From NCBI GenBank assembly GCA_016715465.1, contig JADKAA010000029.1:62001-126000 (forward strand): a stretch of DNA of 64,000 bases. The letters are read 5' to 3'. Below the pieces are notes generated by a model. That model was not told where the DNA came from, searched no databases, and was given only the letters and a program-made list of their open reading frames with translations. The position numbers and the translations under genes are program-made. Positions within the stretch are counted from its first letter, which is position 1; the number at the start of each line of letters is the position of its first letter. Positions 19,672-28,148 of this stretch are shown here, piece after piece. This stretch comes from Saprospiraceae bacterium. GTDB lineage: Bacteria > Bacteroidota > Bacteroidia > Chitinophagales > Saprospiraceae.

Positions 19672-19887
19672 CTACTCCATTTCTACTTCTTCCAGCAGCA
19701 TGAGCGCTTTTTCCACATCATAATTCATGACAACCAATTTGATCTTTTGGTTGCTCAGGGTGCCCGGGTCAATTAGCACTTCCTCATCGTTCTGCAACAT
19801 GGCAGCGATTCCATTTTCATTTAACCTGGCCAAAATCAGATTGGCCTCAAATGAATCTGTAAATGTTTTTATCACAGTAGTTTCCAT
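19672..19887 (-). CDS. DUF2007 small protein
   Basis: A 71-residue cytoplasmic protein with the DUF2007 look: a mixed alpha/beta start (KTFTDSFEANLILARLNENG), a central ML-QNDEEVL turn and a C-terminal YDVEKALMLLEEVE helix. The family has been suggested to act in signal transduction from its relation to PII-like folds, but no role is proven. Encoded alone, divergent from the Rof-like gene. Confidence 0.78.
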   Translation of the reverse strand: METTVIKTFTDSFEANLILARLNENGIAAMLQNDEEVLIDPGTLSNQKIKLVVMNYDVEKALMLLEEVEME

Positions 19888-19961
19888 TTCTATATTTTTT
19901 GAAATAAATATAAAAAAAACAGTAATATTTGTCCATGCTTAAAATCATTTATTGAAGTGAC

Positions 19962-20177
19962 ATGGATCAGTATCGCATAGTTTCATGTGATTTATATGAC
20001 CAGCTGTCAAATGCAGCGGTCATGAAACAGCCTGTAAGGCTTTTATTGATAAATGACGTTGAAATGTTTGGAAAAATAGATGATATCTTTACGAAAGAAA
20101 AGCAGGAATTCTGTGTTATCGACCATAAAGTGATAAGGTTGGATAAAATCCTGGCTATTTCAATTCTTCAAAAATGA
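19962..20177 (+). CDS. Rof-like Rho-binding antiterminator family protein
   Basis: A 71-residue protein whose start YRIVSCDLYDQL matches the Rof pattern (Y-x-I-x-CD-x-YD), followed by beta-strands ending in KVIRLDKILAISIL, where the R-L-DKI phrase is also seen in Rof. In E. coli Rof binds Rho and blocks its RNA contacts; action here is inferred from the family. The ATG is at 19962. The gene's stop overlaps the next gene's start (ATGA), so the two are probably translated together. Confidence 0.68.
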   Translation: MDQYRIVSCDLYDQLSNAAVMKQPVRLLLINDVEMFGKIDDIFTKEKQEFCVIDHKVIRLDKILAISILQK

Positions 20178-21049
20178 CATTACATATGACCTTAATCCGG
20201 AACGTAGTTTCTGTAATTATTTTGGGGCTCACCGTATCGGTGAAGCTATTTTCAATTGGAACCACGGTTCGCGTTTTTAATTTGGGTGACGCAAAAGTTT
20301 CCCTTCAAATATATACGGCAGACAATAATCACAATCAATATGTGTTTGTCCATGTCCACGAAAATGAAAAGGCATCCCTGGAAGCTGGTTTCAAAATGTT
20401 ACAAAAATATGGAGGCAAACTGCTTACGTTGAAACATTCCACAGGGGATTTACCAAACCGCAACATTACATTTAATTATAAAGGCAAAAAATACGAGATT
20501 GATCCCAATCGGATTTTTTCCACCAATAAACTCATCCTGATTAAAACACTCAATACCGACGAAAAAAATGAACTTTACATAGCAGAAGCAGCAGATCAGG
20601 TAGAGTCTATGGCCAAAGCCATTTGGGAAGAAATCAGCAATGCTCCCTGCATCGTGGCCTTGCACAACAATAAGAATTTTCCCGAAGACTGTCACCTGAA
20701 GTTCCTCTTTGGTGCAAAACTGGTTGAAGAATCTTACAACATCACTTCTTATGTTCAAAAAAGCGGAGTTATGACGGAAACAACCCGATCTGCTGCGGAT
20801 ATTTACATCAATCCTGCCATCAACAACAGCGAATTTTTTATTGTCACCCTGGCCAGTGATTTTAAACAAATTGCAGAACGACGGTTCAATGTTGTATTAC
20901 AACACAATCAACCAGTTGACGATGGTTCCCTGTCTGTTTTATCCCAGCAAAAAAGTATGCGGTATATCAATGCAGAAGCAAAACATGAAAATGTACATAT
21001 TCAATTTGAAATGTTGGAAATTTTACATGACATCATAACAGGTAGCTAA
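20174..21049 (+). CDS. Secreted protein of unknown function
   Basis: A 291-residue protein starting with an ATG that overlaps the Rof-like stop by four bases. The N-terminus has a signal-peptide-like hydrophobic stretch at ~10-25. The body contains FVHVHENEKASLEAGFKML, then a conserved-looking block NRNITFNYKGKKYEIDPNRI around residues 98-117, which I recall from uncharacterised proteins of Bacteroidota and other phyla, and a conserved histidine cluster (FVHVHENE, VALHNN). Histidine placement could suggest a metal site, but this is inference. No named family assigned. Confidence 0.66.
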   Translation: MTLHMTLIRNVVSVIILGLTVSVKLFSIGTTVRVFNLGDAKVSLQIYTADNNHNQYVFVHVHENEKASLEAGFKMLQKYGGKLLTLKHSTGDLPNRNITFNYKGKKYEIDPNRIFSTNKLILIKTLNTDEKNELYIAEAADQVESMAKAIWEEISNAPCIVALHNNKNFPEDCHLKFLFGAKLVEESYNITSYVQKSGVMTETTRSAADIYINPAINNSEFFIVTLASDFKQIAERRFNVVLQHNQPVDDGSLSVLSQQKSMRYINAEAKHENVHIQFEMLEILHDIITGS

Positions 21050-21052
21050 AGA

Positions 21053-21526
21053 TCAACGGGATGGATAATCTGGCAGTTGATTAAGGTATGTGATCGTTTC
21101 CCCTGAAATCAGGCAACAAAGATGATGGCTGCCATTGGTAATCAGGAGGTATGGAGCTTTAAGTTTTTGATTATATATGGCGGTTTGAATGACCGCTCTT
21201 TCTGTGATTTCAATGGAATAAGACTTACATTCTACCAGCATCCAGGGGGCCCCCTTGCGGTCAAAGATCAACATGTCAAATCTGCGGGTCTGATCTTGCA
21301 CAAATACTCCTTTTTCTATGGCAATACCTGACGAGGGATAGTTCATAACCTTGCGCAGGTGGATGGCCAATAGCTGCCGTACCAGCTCTTCGGGTTGTAG
21401 CACCAATTTCTTTTTGCGCAGTGGGTCAAATACCATCTTACGACCTCCTGCTACTGAAATGGTAAGTTCATGCTGGTGGCCAAGCAAATCAAACTGTAGT
21501 AAGGATAATTTTGATTTTGAGGTCAT
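21053..21526 (-). CDS. HSDR_N-type nuclease-fold protein
   Basis: A 157-residue protein matching the N-terminal domain of type I restriction R subunits (PF13588-like). The core has the PD-(D/E)xK arrangement: RRFDMLIFDRKG (Asp) and WMLVECKSYS (Glu-x-Lys), followed by QTAIYNQKLKAPYLLITNG. No methylase, specificity or helicase module is near, and this stand-alone form is widely found in Bacteroidota. It overlaps the end of dnaG by four bases, giving coupled translation. Role unknown; not evidence for a restriction system. Confidence 0.82.
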   Translation of the reverse strand: MTSKSKLSLLQFDLLGHQHELTISVAGGRKMVFDPLRKKKLVLQPEELVRQLLAIHLRKVMNYPSSGIAIEKGVFVQDQTRRFDMLIFDRKGAPWMLVECKSYSIEITERAVIQTAIYNQKLKAPYLLITNGSHHLCCLISGETITYLNQLPDYPSR

Positions 21527-23487
21527 TGCAAAATGACATTATTAAGCATCCGGGCAATCTCATTGCGCTCTTTTTGCATCTGTATTAAAACCCGTAACTC
21601 AATTTTTTTCTCATCCTCATCCATTCCCTGATCAGATTCTAGGTTTTTCTGAGTTTGTTCTATGATTCTGGCAATCTTGCGCAACTTAAATCGCATGATG
21701 GCCTGATAGGCATCGCGTTGGAAGTTTTCTTCGGGTTGTTTTTGGGTTTGAAGAAAAATATTCTTTTCTTCCCACTTGGCCAGGGTATATGGCGAAGACA
21801 TGAAATCAACCGCCAATATGCTAATTTCAGCATCCGGATGATTCACAAAGTCATTTGGTTTTACAATATGTTTTTCGGACATTACCTTCATAGCATATTT
21901 GAAAATGGCTGCATAGGTTTTATTTTCAAAACTTTCAAGACTGTCTTCAATATTACTTATTAGATATTCTCCAATGGTGATTTCATTATCGTGTGCATAG
22001 GGCTTGTCGCCCCCGCATATAAGGATGCGCACCAAATCCCGTTCCTGATATTCGTCACCACTCAATCGCACCTGGGTGCTTACCATGGATACAATACCCG
22101 GTTCATGGCCTTCTGATGATGTGATGTGGTCAGGCAAGGCATCTTTGCCCGCGCGAATCCGGTCCCTGTTTTCCTGAATTCTCCGGGCTTTTTGATTATG
22201 CTGCATTACCTTTGAGACTTCAGCCACAAGTATCTGTTCGTCCATTTTCATCAGGTTGCTGCACAGGTTGATGTAGGTGTACCTTTTCATATGGTCTGCC
22301 ACCTTCGCTATCGACTGGATAATTTCTTTGAAAACTTCAACCCGTTTGATCGGGTCATTGCCGGCAAACTGAAGCAGGTAGTCTGCTTTGAAAAGTATAA
22401 AGTCTTTCTCATTTTCCTTGAGGAAAGATTTAAATTTTTCTGTGCCCGACTTTTTAAAAAAGGAATCTGGGTCTTCCCGGTCAGGAAGCAAAACCAATCT
22501 GATGTTCATATCCTCTTCAAGGATGATGTCAAGCCCCCTAAGCGCAGCATTGATGCCCGCCGGATCTCCATCGTATATGAGTTTGATGTTTTGGGTAAAC
22601 CGGCGAATCAGTTTCACCTGTTCTTTATTCAGGGCTGTGCCCGAAGAGGCAACCACATTTTGAATTCCTCCCTGGTGCAGTGTAATCACGTCTGTATATC
22701 CCTCCACCAGAATGCATTCATCCTCTTTCCTGATAGATGCCTTCGCATGGTAGAGTCCATAAAGCACCTTATGCTTTACATAAATTTCACTCTCCGGTGA
22801 ATTGATGTACTTTGGCTGGTTTTTGTCCTGGCTCATGATTCTGCCTGCCATTGCTACTACCTTTCCACTGAGGTTGTGAATGCTGAACATTACCCTCGAC
22901 CTGAAAAAATCGGCATCATTTTTTGTGGTAAGCCCCAGTAATTTCAGGTGCTCCGGTTTGTACTGCTTTTGAAGGGCTTTTCTTGTGAAGTCATCTTTTC
23001 CACCGCCCGCATAGCCAAGTCCAAAGGATTTAATCGTGGATTCAAGGTAACCCCGCTCCTTAAAATAAGATAAACCGATGGACTTTCCTTCATCGGTATT
23101 GAACAACTGATCCTCATAATACTGCCTGGCAAAATCATTGAGAATATAAAGGGAGTCCGATAATTGTCTGGCTTCCACATCTTCCTGACTGATGGATCTT
23201 TCTTCCAGTTCAATCTTGTACTTGTTGGCCAGATATCGAATCGCTTCTGTATAGCTCATGGATTCATGTTCCATGATAAAATTGAGTGCTGTTCCCCCTT
23301 TACCACAGCCAAAACACTTATAAATCCCCTTTGCGGGTGAAACCGCAAACGAAGGTGTTTTTTCATCATGAAAAGGACAAAGTCCGGTAAAATTGGAGCC
23401 CCTGCGTTTCAAATTGACAAAGTCATCCACAACCTCTTCGATGCGGGCCGTAGATATTACTTCTTCAATGGACTTTGGTGAAATCAT
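21523..23487 (-). CDS. dnaG: DNA primase
   Basis: A 654-residue primase that makes RNA primers for replication. The N-terminal CHC2 zinc finger is intact (Cys37, His40, Cys58, Cys61 in CPFH...YKCFGCG). The catalytic TOPRIM core has ECILVEGYTDVITLHQ and the acidic residues around LIYDGDPAGINA, and the C-terminal domain that binds the helicase is long and helical. Start ATG at 23487 precedes the conserved ISPKSIEEV. It is transcribed with the HSDR_N gene. Confidence 0.96.
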   Translation of the reverse strand: MISPKSIEEVISTARIEEVVDDFVNLKRRGSNFTGLCPFHDEKTPSFAVSPAKGIYKCFGCGKGGTALNFIMEHESMSYTEAIRYLANKYKIELEERSISQEDVEARQLSDSLYILNDFARQYYEDQLFNTDEGKSIGLSYFKERGYLESTIKSFGLGYAGGGKDDFTRKALQKQYKPEHLKLLGLTTKNDADFFRSRVMFSIHNLSGKVVAMAGRIMSQDKNQPKYINSPESEIYVKHKVLYGLYHAKASIRKEDECILVEGYTDVITLHQGGIQNVVASSGTALNKEQVKLIRRFTQNIKLIYDGDPAGINAALRGLDIILEEDMNIRLVLLPDREDPDSFFKKSGTEKFKSFLKENEKDFILFKADYLLQFAGNDPIKRVEVFKEIIQSIAKVADHMKRYTYINLCSNLMKMDEQILVAEVSKVMQHNQKARRIQENRDRIRAGKDALPDHITSSEGHEPGIVSMVSTQVRLSGDEYQERDLVRILICGGDKPYAHDNEITIGEYLISNIEDSLESFENKTYAAIFKYAMKVMSEKHIVKPNDFVNHPDAEISILAVDFMSSPYTLAKWEEKNIFLQTQKQPEENFQRDAYQAIMRFKLRKIARIIEQTQKNLESDQGMDEDEKKIELRVLIQMQKERNEIARMLNNVILQ

Positions 23488-23730
23488 TTGGCAAATATAT
23501 TTGATTTTTAGGCATCTGGATAGCCCGGCCTTGAAATTAGGACTTTACTTTCTGTTTCCGGCTAGCCTTGATTTTACCTTTCGACTTAGAGTATTGCACC
23601 CGTAAAGTCAGAATTGAGTAAATCAAGAACAAAAGGGTGTCATAATCCGCTGAAGTACCCAAATTTGCCTGAAAATTCCATTTATTTGTACTTAAATCGC
23701 AGCATTTATGAAAAAAACCAATATCGGGGC

Positions 23731-24585
23731 ATGAAAATAGGTTTTTTAACATGCTCAAAATTACCCTCGCTTTCACCGTCCGATCAGGAATTGATGGCCT
23801 GTTTTGTAAGAAATGGCTATGCGGCCAAGGCGTTGATTTGGGATGATTCCTCTGTGGACTGGAGGGCCTTTGATGCCCTTATCTTCAGAAATACCTGGGA
23901 TTATTTTGAAAAAGAATCGGCATTTATGGCATTTCTGGATCATTTGGATACGCTTGGTGTCACTTGTTTTAATCCAACCCATTTGGTAAGGCAGAATATC
24001 CACAAGTTTTACCTCAAGGAGTTTGAGCGTAATGGAATAAAGGTTGTGCCTGGCATTTATCTAAACCAGACGTCATCATTCAATCTAGGTGACATTTTGC
24101 CTGATGCCTGGCAATACTTTGTGGTAAAGCCGGCATTCTCAGCCGGTGCCTACCAGACAAGTCTCTTCCATAGATCGGAAATTCAGGCCGCCAATGACCA
24201 ATATCGTCCAATTGCCGCTGAAAAAGAACTCATTATCCAGGTTTTTTTACCCGAAATCCAAAGCGAAGGAGAATGGTCTTTCATTTTTATCGGAGGTGTT
24301 TTTTCACATTGTGTAAGGAAAGTACCTGCTGTAAATGATTTCAGGGTTCAATCCCATCTTGGAGGACAGTATCTGGCAGAGACGCCAATGCCATCGCAAT
24401 TGCAACAAGCACAAAAAGTAATGACCTTATTATCAGAAACCTGTTTATATGCAAGGGTTGATGGAGTTTTCATCGAGGGTACATTTTTCCTGATGGAACT
24501 GGAATTGATTGAACCTGATTTATATTTTGAGTTTAATACTTCAGCTTACCAGGCTTTTGTGGACGCATTTTCCAAAAGCATTTGA
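23731..24585 (+). CDS. ATP-grasp (RimK-like) ligase
   Basis: A ~284-residue ATP-grasp protein from ATG 23731; the open frame begins at 23614 but the first 39 residues lack protein character. The order fits: a Rossmann-like N-terminus (IGFLTCSKLPSL), the phrase DALIFRNTWDYFEK, the central FVVKPAFSAGAYQT with the nucleotide-binding Lys, and the metal-binding ELELIEPDLYFEF. The closest family I recall is prokaryotic glutathione-synthetase-like ATP-grasp enzymes that also include hits of unknown substrate. It converges with the Smr gene; substrate cannot be inferred. Confidence 0.8.
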   Translation: MKIGFLTCSKLPSLSPSDQELMACFVRNGYAAKALIWDDSSVDWRAFDALIFRNTWDYFEKESAFMAFLDHLDTLGVTCFNPTHLVRQNIHKFYLKEFERNGIKVVPGIYLNQTSSFNLGDILPDAWQYFVVKPAFSAGAYQTSLFHRSEIQAANDQYRPIAAEKELIIQVFLPEIQSEGEWSFIFIGGVFSHCVRKVPAVNDFRVQSHLGGQYLAETPMPSQLQQAQKVMTLLSETCLYARVDGVFIEGTFFLMELELIEPDLYFEFNTSAYQAFVDAFSKSI

Positions 24586-24595
24586 AAGATATGCC

Positions 24596-25117
24596 CTACC
24601 AAAACAGCACTTCGGTGGCACCTCCCTGGTTGGTGACAAATTTCCACTTTACTTCTCTGTAACCGTCGAGCATTTGATGCACCATTTGACGAAGTATGCC
24701 TTCTCCTTTGCCATGTATGATGAGAATTCGTACCTGTTTTCTGGTAATGGCAGTTTCAATATGATTTCTGCAGGCTTCGAGCTGTAAGTCAATTTTTGAT
24801 GCCAGAGGTGAAGTGCGCATGTTATTCGGTAGTTTTTCAAGATGCAAATCTATCTCAGGCGAAAAGGGTAAACTGATCTGAGGAGCTTTTTTTATGGGTT
24901 TCAGTTCTTTTTCCCAAAAATGAGGGAGTTCCTCCGAACCTTTATCTTCTACTATTTCCAGATTTTGCGCCTCTGTCAGTAAAATATTTCCGTCAAATGA
25001 AATCCTGGCTCGGCCGTCCTGTGACTTTCCTGCAAATACACCCTCACGCCCACTTTTGACAAGCCTTACCTTCTCGCCAATCCAAAGCTCGTCAATATTC
25101 AGATGAGGTGAAGCCAA
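24596..25117 (-). CDS. Smr domain protein
   Basis: A 173-residue protein with an N-terminal SH3-like/DUF2027-type stretch (LWIGEKVRLVKSGREGVFAG) and a C-terminal Smr domain (~88-173) with the phrases IDLQLE and IHGKGEGILR. Smr domains nick DNA or cleave RNA in MutS2 and related proteins; activity here is inferred. The only in-frame start is TTG at 25117. The gene is flanked by convergent and divergent neighbours and stands alone. Confidence 0.86.
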   Translation of the reverse strand: MASPHLNIDELWIGEKVRLVKSGREGVFAGKSQDGRARISFDGNILLTEAQNLEIVEDKGSEELPHFWEKELKPIKKAPQISLPFSPEIDLHLEKLPNNMRTSPLASKIDLQLEACRNHIETAITRKQVRILIIHGKGEGILRQMVHQMLDGYREVKWKFVTNQGGATEVLFW

Positions 25118-25133
25118 TTTTTCAGATTTAGAT

Positions 25134-25141
25134 TAATTTTG
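25134..25141 (+). promoter_or_regulatory. -7 element upstream of the GNAT gene
   Basis: TAATTTTG matches TAnnTTTG, 20 bases before the ATG at 25161. The -33 half is absent. Confidence 0.4.
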
Positions 25142-25160
25142 ATGCAAATATAGGGTCTAT

Positions 25161-25661
25161 ATGGTAATTGCAGAAAATGAAATCATCAAATTGCGCACCT
25201 GGCAGCATGACGACGCAGCGTTGTTGTATAACCTGAATGCCGATCCTGATGTTTTGCAATACACAGGAGACGAAGCTTTCGCAAGTATAGAGGATGCAAG
25301 GACATTTGTAGCTAACTACCGCGATTTTGAGCGGTTTGGCTGCGGACGATGGATTATTGAGTACAAAAATTCAGGTGAACTTCCGGGCTGGTGTGGCCTA
25401 AAATATCACCATGATTTGAAATCTTATGACCTTGGATTCCGCCTAATGAAAAAATATTGGAATCAGGGCCTTGCGACCGAGGCTTCCAGACTGGCAATGG
25501 ATTATGGGGCGAATACCCTGGGTATTGTTGCACTAACTGCCAAAGCCATGATTGAAAATGTAGCTTCCATCAGGGTATTAATGAAACTTGGTTTTCGGGC
25601 CAGGCACTGTTCATGGGAACATGGCCATGAGTGGCAGCACTTCCTTAAAAACATTTCATGA
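25161..25661 (+). CDS. GNAT acetyltransferase (RimJ/RimL-like)
   Basis: A 166-residue GNAT of the RimJ/RimL group. The fold is visible as the start IKLRTWQHDDAALLYNLNAD, the acceptor-side WIIEYKNSGELPGWCGL, the acetyl-CoA site LMKKYWNQGLATEAS and the end NVASIRVLMKLGFR. Such enzymes acetylate protein N-termini or small amines; the substrate here is unknown. It is followed 19 bases later by ubiX and the helicase gene on the same strand. Confidence 0.88.
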   Translation: MVIAENEIIKLRTWQHDDAALLYNLNADPDVLQYTGDEAFASIEDARTFVANYRDFERFGCGRWIIEYKNSGELPGWCGLKYHHDLKSYDLGFRLMKKYWNQGLATEASRLAMDYGANTLGIVALTAKAMIENVASIRVLMKLGFRARHCSWEHGHEWQHFLKNIS

Positions 25662-25680
25662 TTTTTAGGGTTTATGAGGT

Positions 25681-26250
25681 ATGAAAAAAATTGTGGTAGG
25701 AGTAGGGGGCAGCAGTGGAGCCATTTATGCCAAACGGCTTTTTGATAAGCTCGCCCTGATGGATGATTTGCAGGTTGCTGCCGTTTTTTCATCCAATGCA
25801 TTAATCAATTGGGAATTAGAATTGGGTGTGTTTGACAAAGTCGGTTTTCCATTTCCAATTTTTGACGCCAAAGACTTTTTTGCCCCTTTTGCTTCAGGAT
25901 CTGCTCAATATGAAACCATGGTGGTTTGTCCATGTTCTGTGGGTTTACTGGCAAGACTGGCCAGCGGTACCGCAGAGGATCTTATAGGCAGGGCAGCAGA
26001 CGTTATGCTCAAAGAGCGGCGTAAACTGATAATCGTGCCAAGAGAAACTCCGTTAAACCTTATCCATTTGCGCAATATGGTTCAACTCACAGAAGCCGGC
26101 GCGATTATTTGCCCCGCAATGCCTTCCTTTTATAGTAAACCTCAGACCATTAACGATGTTGTGGACACAGTGGTTGACCGAATTATAGATCTTATGCAAC
26201 TTTCTCAAAACACCTATCGCTGGGGCAATGGAACAGACAGACCGTTATGA
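25681..26250 (+). CDS. ubiX: Flavin prenyltransferase UbiX
   Basis: A 189-residue enzyme that prenylates FMN to the cofactor used by UbiD-type decarboxylases. Marks are the start KIVVGVGGSSGAIYAKRL, the active-site block CPCSVGLLARLASGTAEDLI and the C-terminal PRETPLNLIHLRNMVQL with AGAIICPAMPSFYSKP. UbiD is not next to it. The last 23 bases overlap the start of the helicase gene, so both are likely on one transcript. Confidence 0.95.
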   Translation: MKKIVVGVGGSSGAIYAKRLFDKLALMDDLQVAAVFSSNALINWELELGVFDKVGFPFPIFDAKDFFAPFASGSAQYETMVVCPCSVGLLARLASGTAEDLIGRAADVMLKERRKLIIVPRETPLNLIHLRNMVQLTEAGAIICPAMPSFYSKPQTINDVVDTVVDRIIDLMQLSQNTYRWGNGTDRPL

Positions 26251-28123
26251 ACTTTTGCTCCAGGCCATCGAGTTTGAGAGAAAACATGAAGAGGAGTTTT
26301 TTAAGCAGGCACAATCCAGTAAATCGCTGAAGGAACGCACGGCTCTTGGTTTTGCCTGGAGTCCCGTGAAGTTTATTTCTCAGGATCAGGCAATAGGAGA
26401 TTTTGTGGAAATCGAACTTGAAAAGATAGCTACAGTAGATATACCCCACAAATTTCGAGAAGGGGTAGGGGTAATGCTGGTGTTTACAAGGAAGAGTGAA
26501 ACAGCGACCATATACGGTACCGTGGCCTTTATCCGAAAAAGTAAAATGAAGGTTTTATGCCAGGGTGAAGCCGTAGATGAACTTGAACTTTCAATGGGCA
26601 GCCTGTCGGCCGTTGAACTCATTTACGATGAGAAGCCGTATCAGGTCATGAGGCAGAGTCTCAGCAAGGTAATGGCGGCAAAAGCAGGTCAGGTGAAATT
26701 TTTTAGAGAAGGAATACGGTCACTGGATTCCTTTGCTGCCAATCAGGGACAACGCTTGTTTTTCGACCATGAAACGCTTAATGAAGTTCAAAAACTGGCA
26801 TTAAGATCCAGTGTTTCTGCTTCCCACTTTGCTATCATCCACGGGCCTCCGGGTACCGGCAAAACTACAACAATCATTGCCTTGCTTAAAGAGCTGGTGG
26901 CATCCCGACAAAAAGTCCTTGTGTGTACCTCCTCCAATAATGCGGCCGATCTGCTTGCCCGACTGGCCGATCGATCAGGCTTGCGTACGCTCAGGCTGGG
27001 CAACATCTCCAGGATCGGGGATGACATAAGCCATCTGTGCCTGGATGCACAAGTAAGGTCCTTCAAGGACTGGTCATTAATCAGAAAGACAAGGATTCAG
27101 GCTGAAGAAAAGAGAAAGCAGGCTACCCGCTTTAAAAGGTCTTTTGGTTCTGAAGAAAGATTGGAAAGAAAAGAACTTTATACTGAGGTGAGAGAACTTT
27201 TGAGTTATGCCAGACAATTGGAAACTGAGATCACATCAGGTATTTTACAGAGTACCCAAATTGTGGTCACCACCTTAATTTCATCCGCTTCAGATATACT
27301 CAATGCCATAAATTTTGACACTTTAATTATTGATGAGGCCAGTCAGGCCTCAGAGCCTGAATGCTGGACTGCCATGCTTAGGGCAAATAAGATCGTGTTG
27401 GTCGGCGATCACAAACAATTGCCTCCAACGGTCAAAAGCAAACAGGCAATTAACCTGGGCCTGGATAAAACCATCCTGGATAGAATGGCTGAAGTTTGTA
27501 GCCATGCCACCATGCTCAGGGTCCAGTACCGGATGAACAATGCCATCCTTGGATTTCCAAATCATCAGTTTTATAAGGGTAATCTAATGGCTGCAGAAAC
27601 AGTGGCTGTCCGGATGCTGGAAAATGATGAATCTCCTTTATTGTTTATTGATACAGCCGGCACAGGTTTTGAAGAAGTCAGGAATGAACAGTCGGCTTCT
27701 TTGTGTAATCCGGGAGAATATAATGTCATCAGACAGCATATGATAAAACATGCTGATTTGATTTCTCAACAAGCAGTGGGCATCATTGCTCCATATGCCG
27801 AACAGGTGAGATTTATCAGCGCCAATATCCGGGAAGATGACACATTTGCCAACTGGCAGATTGAAGTAGATACAATTGACGGTTTTCAGGGTCAGGAGAA
27901 GGATGTCATATATATCAGCCTGGTGCGTTCAAACGATGTGTTCGAAATTGGCTTCCTGGAGGACGTGCGTCGACTGAATGTGGCACTTACCAGAGCCAAA
28001 TTTAAACTGGTAGTCGTTGGGGATAGTGCAACCATCGGTAAAAATAATGTTTACGCGGCCATGATGGATTATATGGAAAAACATGGTGTATTACAATCTG
28101 CCTGGGAATACATTTATCAGTAG
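26228..28123 (+). CDS. Superfamily 1 DNA/RNA helicase (IGHMBP2/Upf1-like)
   Basis: A 631-residue helicase. Walker A is at 205-213 (HGPPGTGKT), the SF1 motif II variant DEASQA at ~369-374, motif III GDHKQLPP at ~393-400, motif V-like DTIDGFQGQEKDV and motif VI NVALTRAK near the C-terminus. The N-terminal ~190 residues form the barrel region seen in Upf1-like enzymes. Proteins of this type act on nucleic acid with 5'-3' polarity, but the substrate here is inferred. Overlaps the ubiX end by 23 bases. Confidence 0.93.
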   Translation: MEQTDRYELLLQAIEFERKHEEEFFKQAQSSKSLKERTALGFAWSPVKFISQDQAIGDFVEIELEKIATVDIPHKFREGVGVMLVFTRKSETATIYGTVAFIRKSKMKVLCQGEAVDELELSMGSLSAVELIYDEKPYQVMRQSLSKVMAAKAGQVKFFREGIRSLDSFAANQGQRLFFDHETLNEVQKLALRSSVSASHFAIIHGPPGTGKTTTIIALLKELVASRQKVLVCTSSNNAADLLARLADRSGLRTLRLGNISRIGDDISHLCLDAQVRSFKDWSLIRKTRIQAEEKRKQATRFKRSFGSEERLERKELYTEVRELLSYARQLETEITSGILQSTQIVVTTLISSASDILNAINFDTLIIDEASQASEPECWTAMLRANKIVLVGDHKQLPPTVKSKQAINLGLDKTILDRMAEVCSHATMLRVQYRMNNAILGFPNHQFYKGNLMAAETVAVRMLENDESPLLFIDTAGTGFEEVRNEQSASLCNPGEYNVIRQHMIKHADLISQQAVGIIAPYAEQVRFISANIREDDTFANWQIEVDTIDGFQGQEKDVIYISLVRSNDVFEIGFLEDVRRLNVALTRAKFKLVVVGDSATIGKNNVYAAMMDYMEKHGVLQSAWEYIYQ

Positions 28124-28148
28124 GGGGGGATGTGAAAAGAAAAGCCTA

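Noticed and set aside
21053..21526. HSDR_N protein as sign of a type I restriction system
   Set aside because: No HsdM, HsdS or translocase domain nearby; stand-alone form is common in Bacteroidota.
22291..22800. 169-codon forward frame inside dnaG
   Set aside because: Antisense to a fully conserved primase; no domain character.
23614..23730. N-terminal extension of the ATP-grasp protein
   Set aside because: 39 residues with no conserved character; the ATG at 23731 begins the conserved fold.
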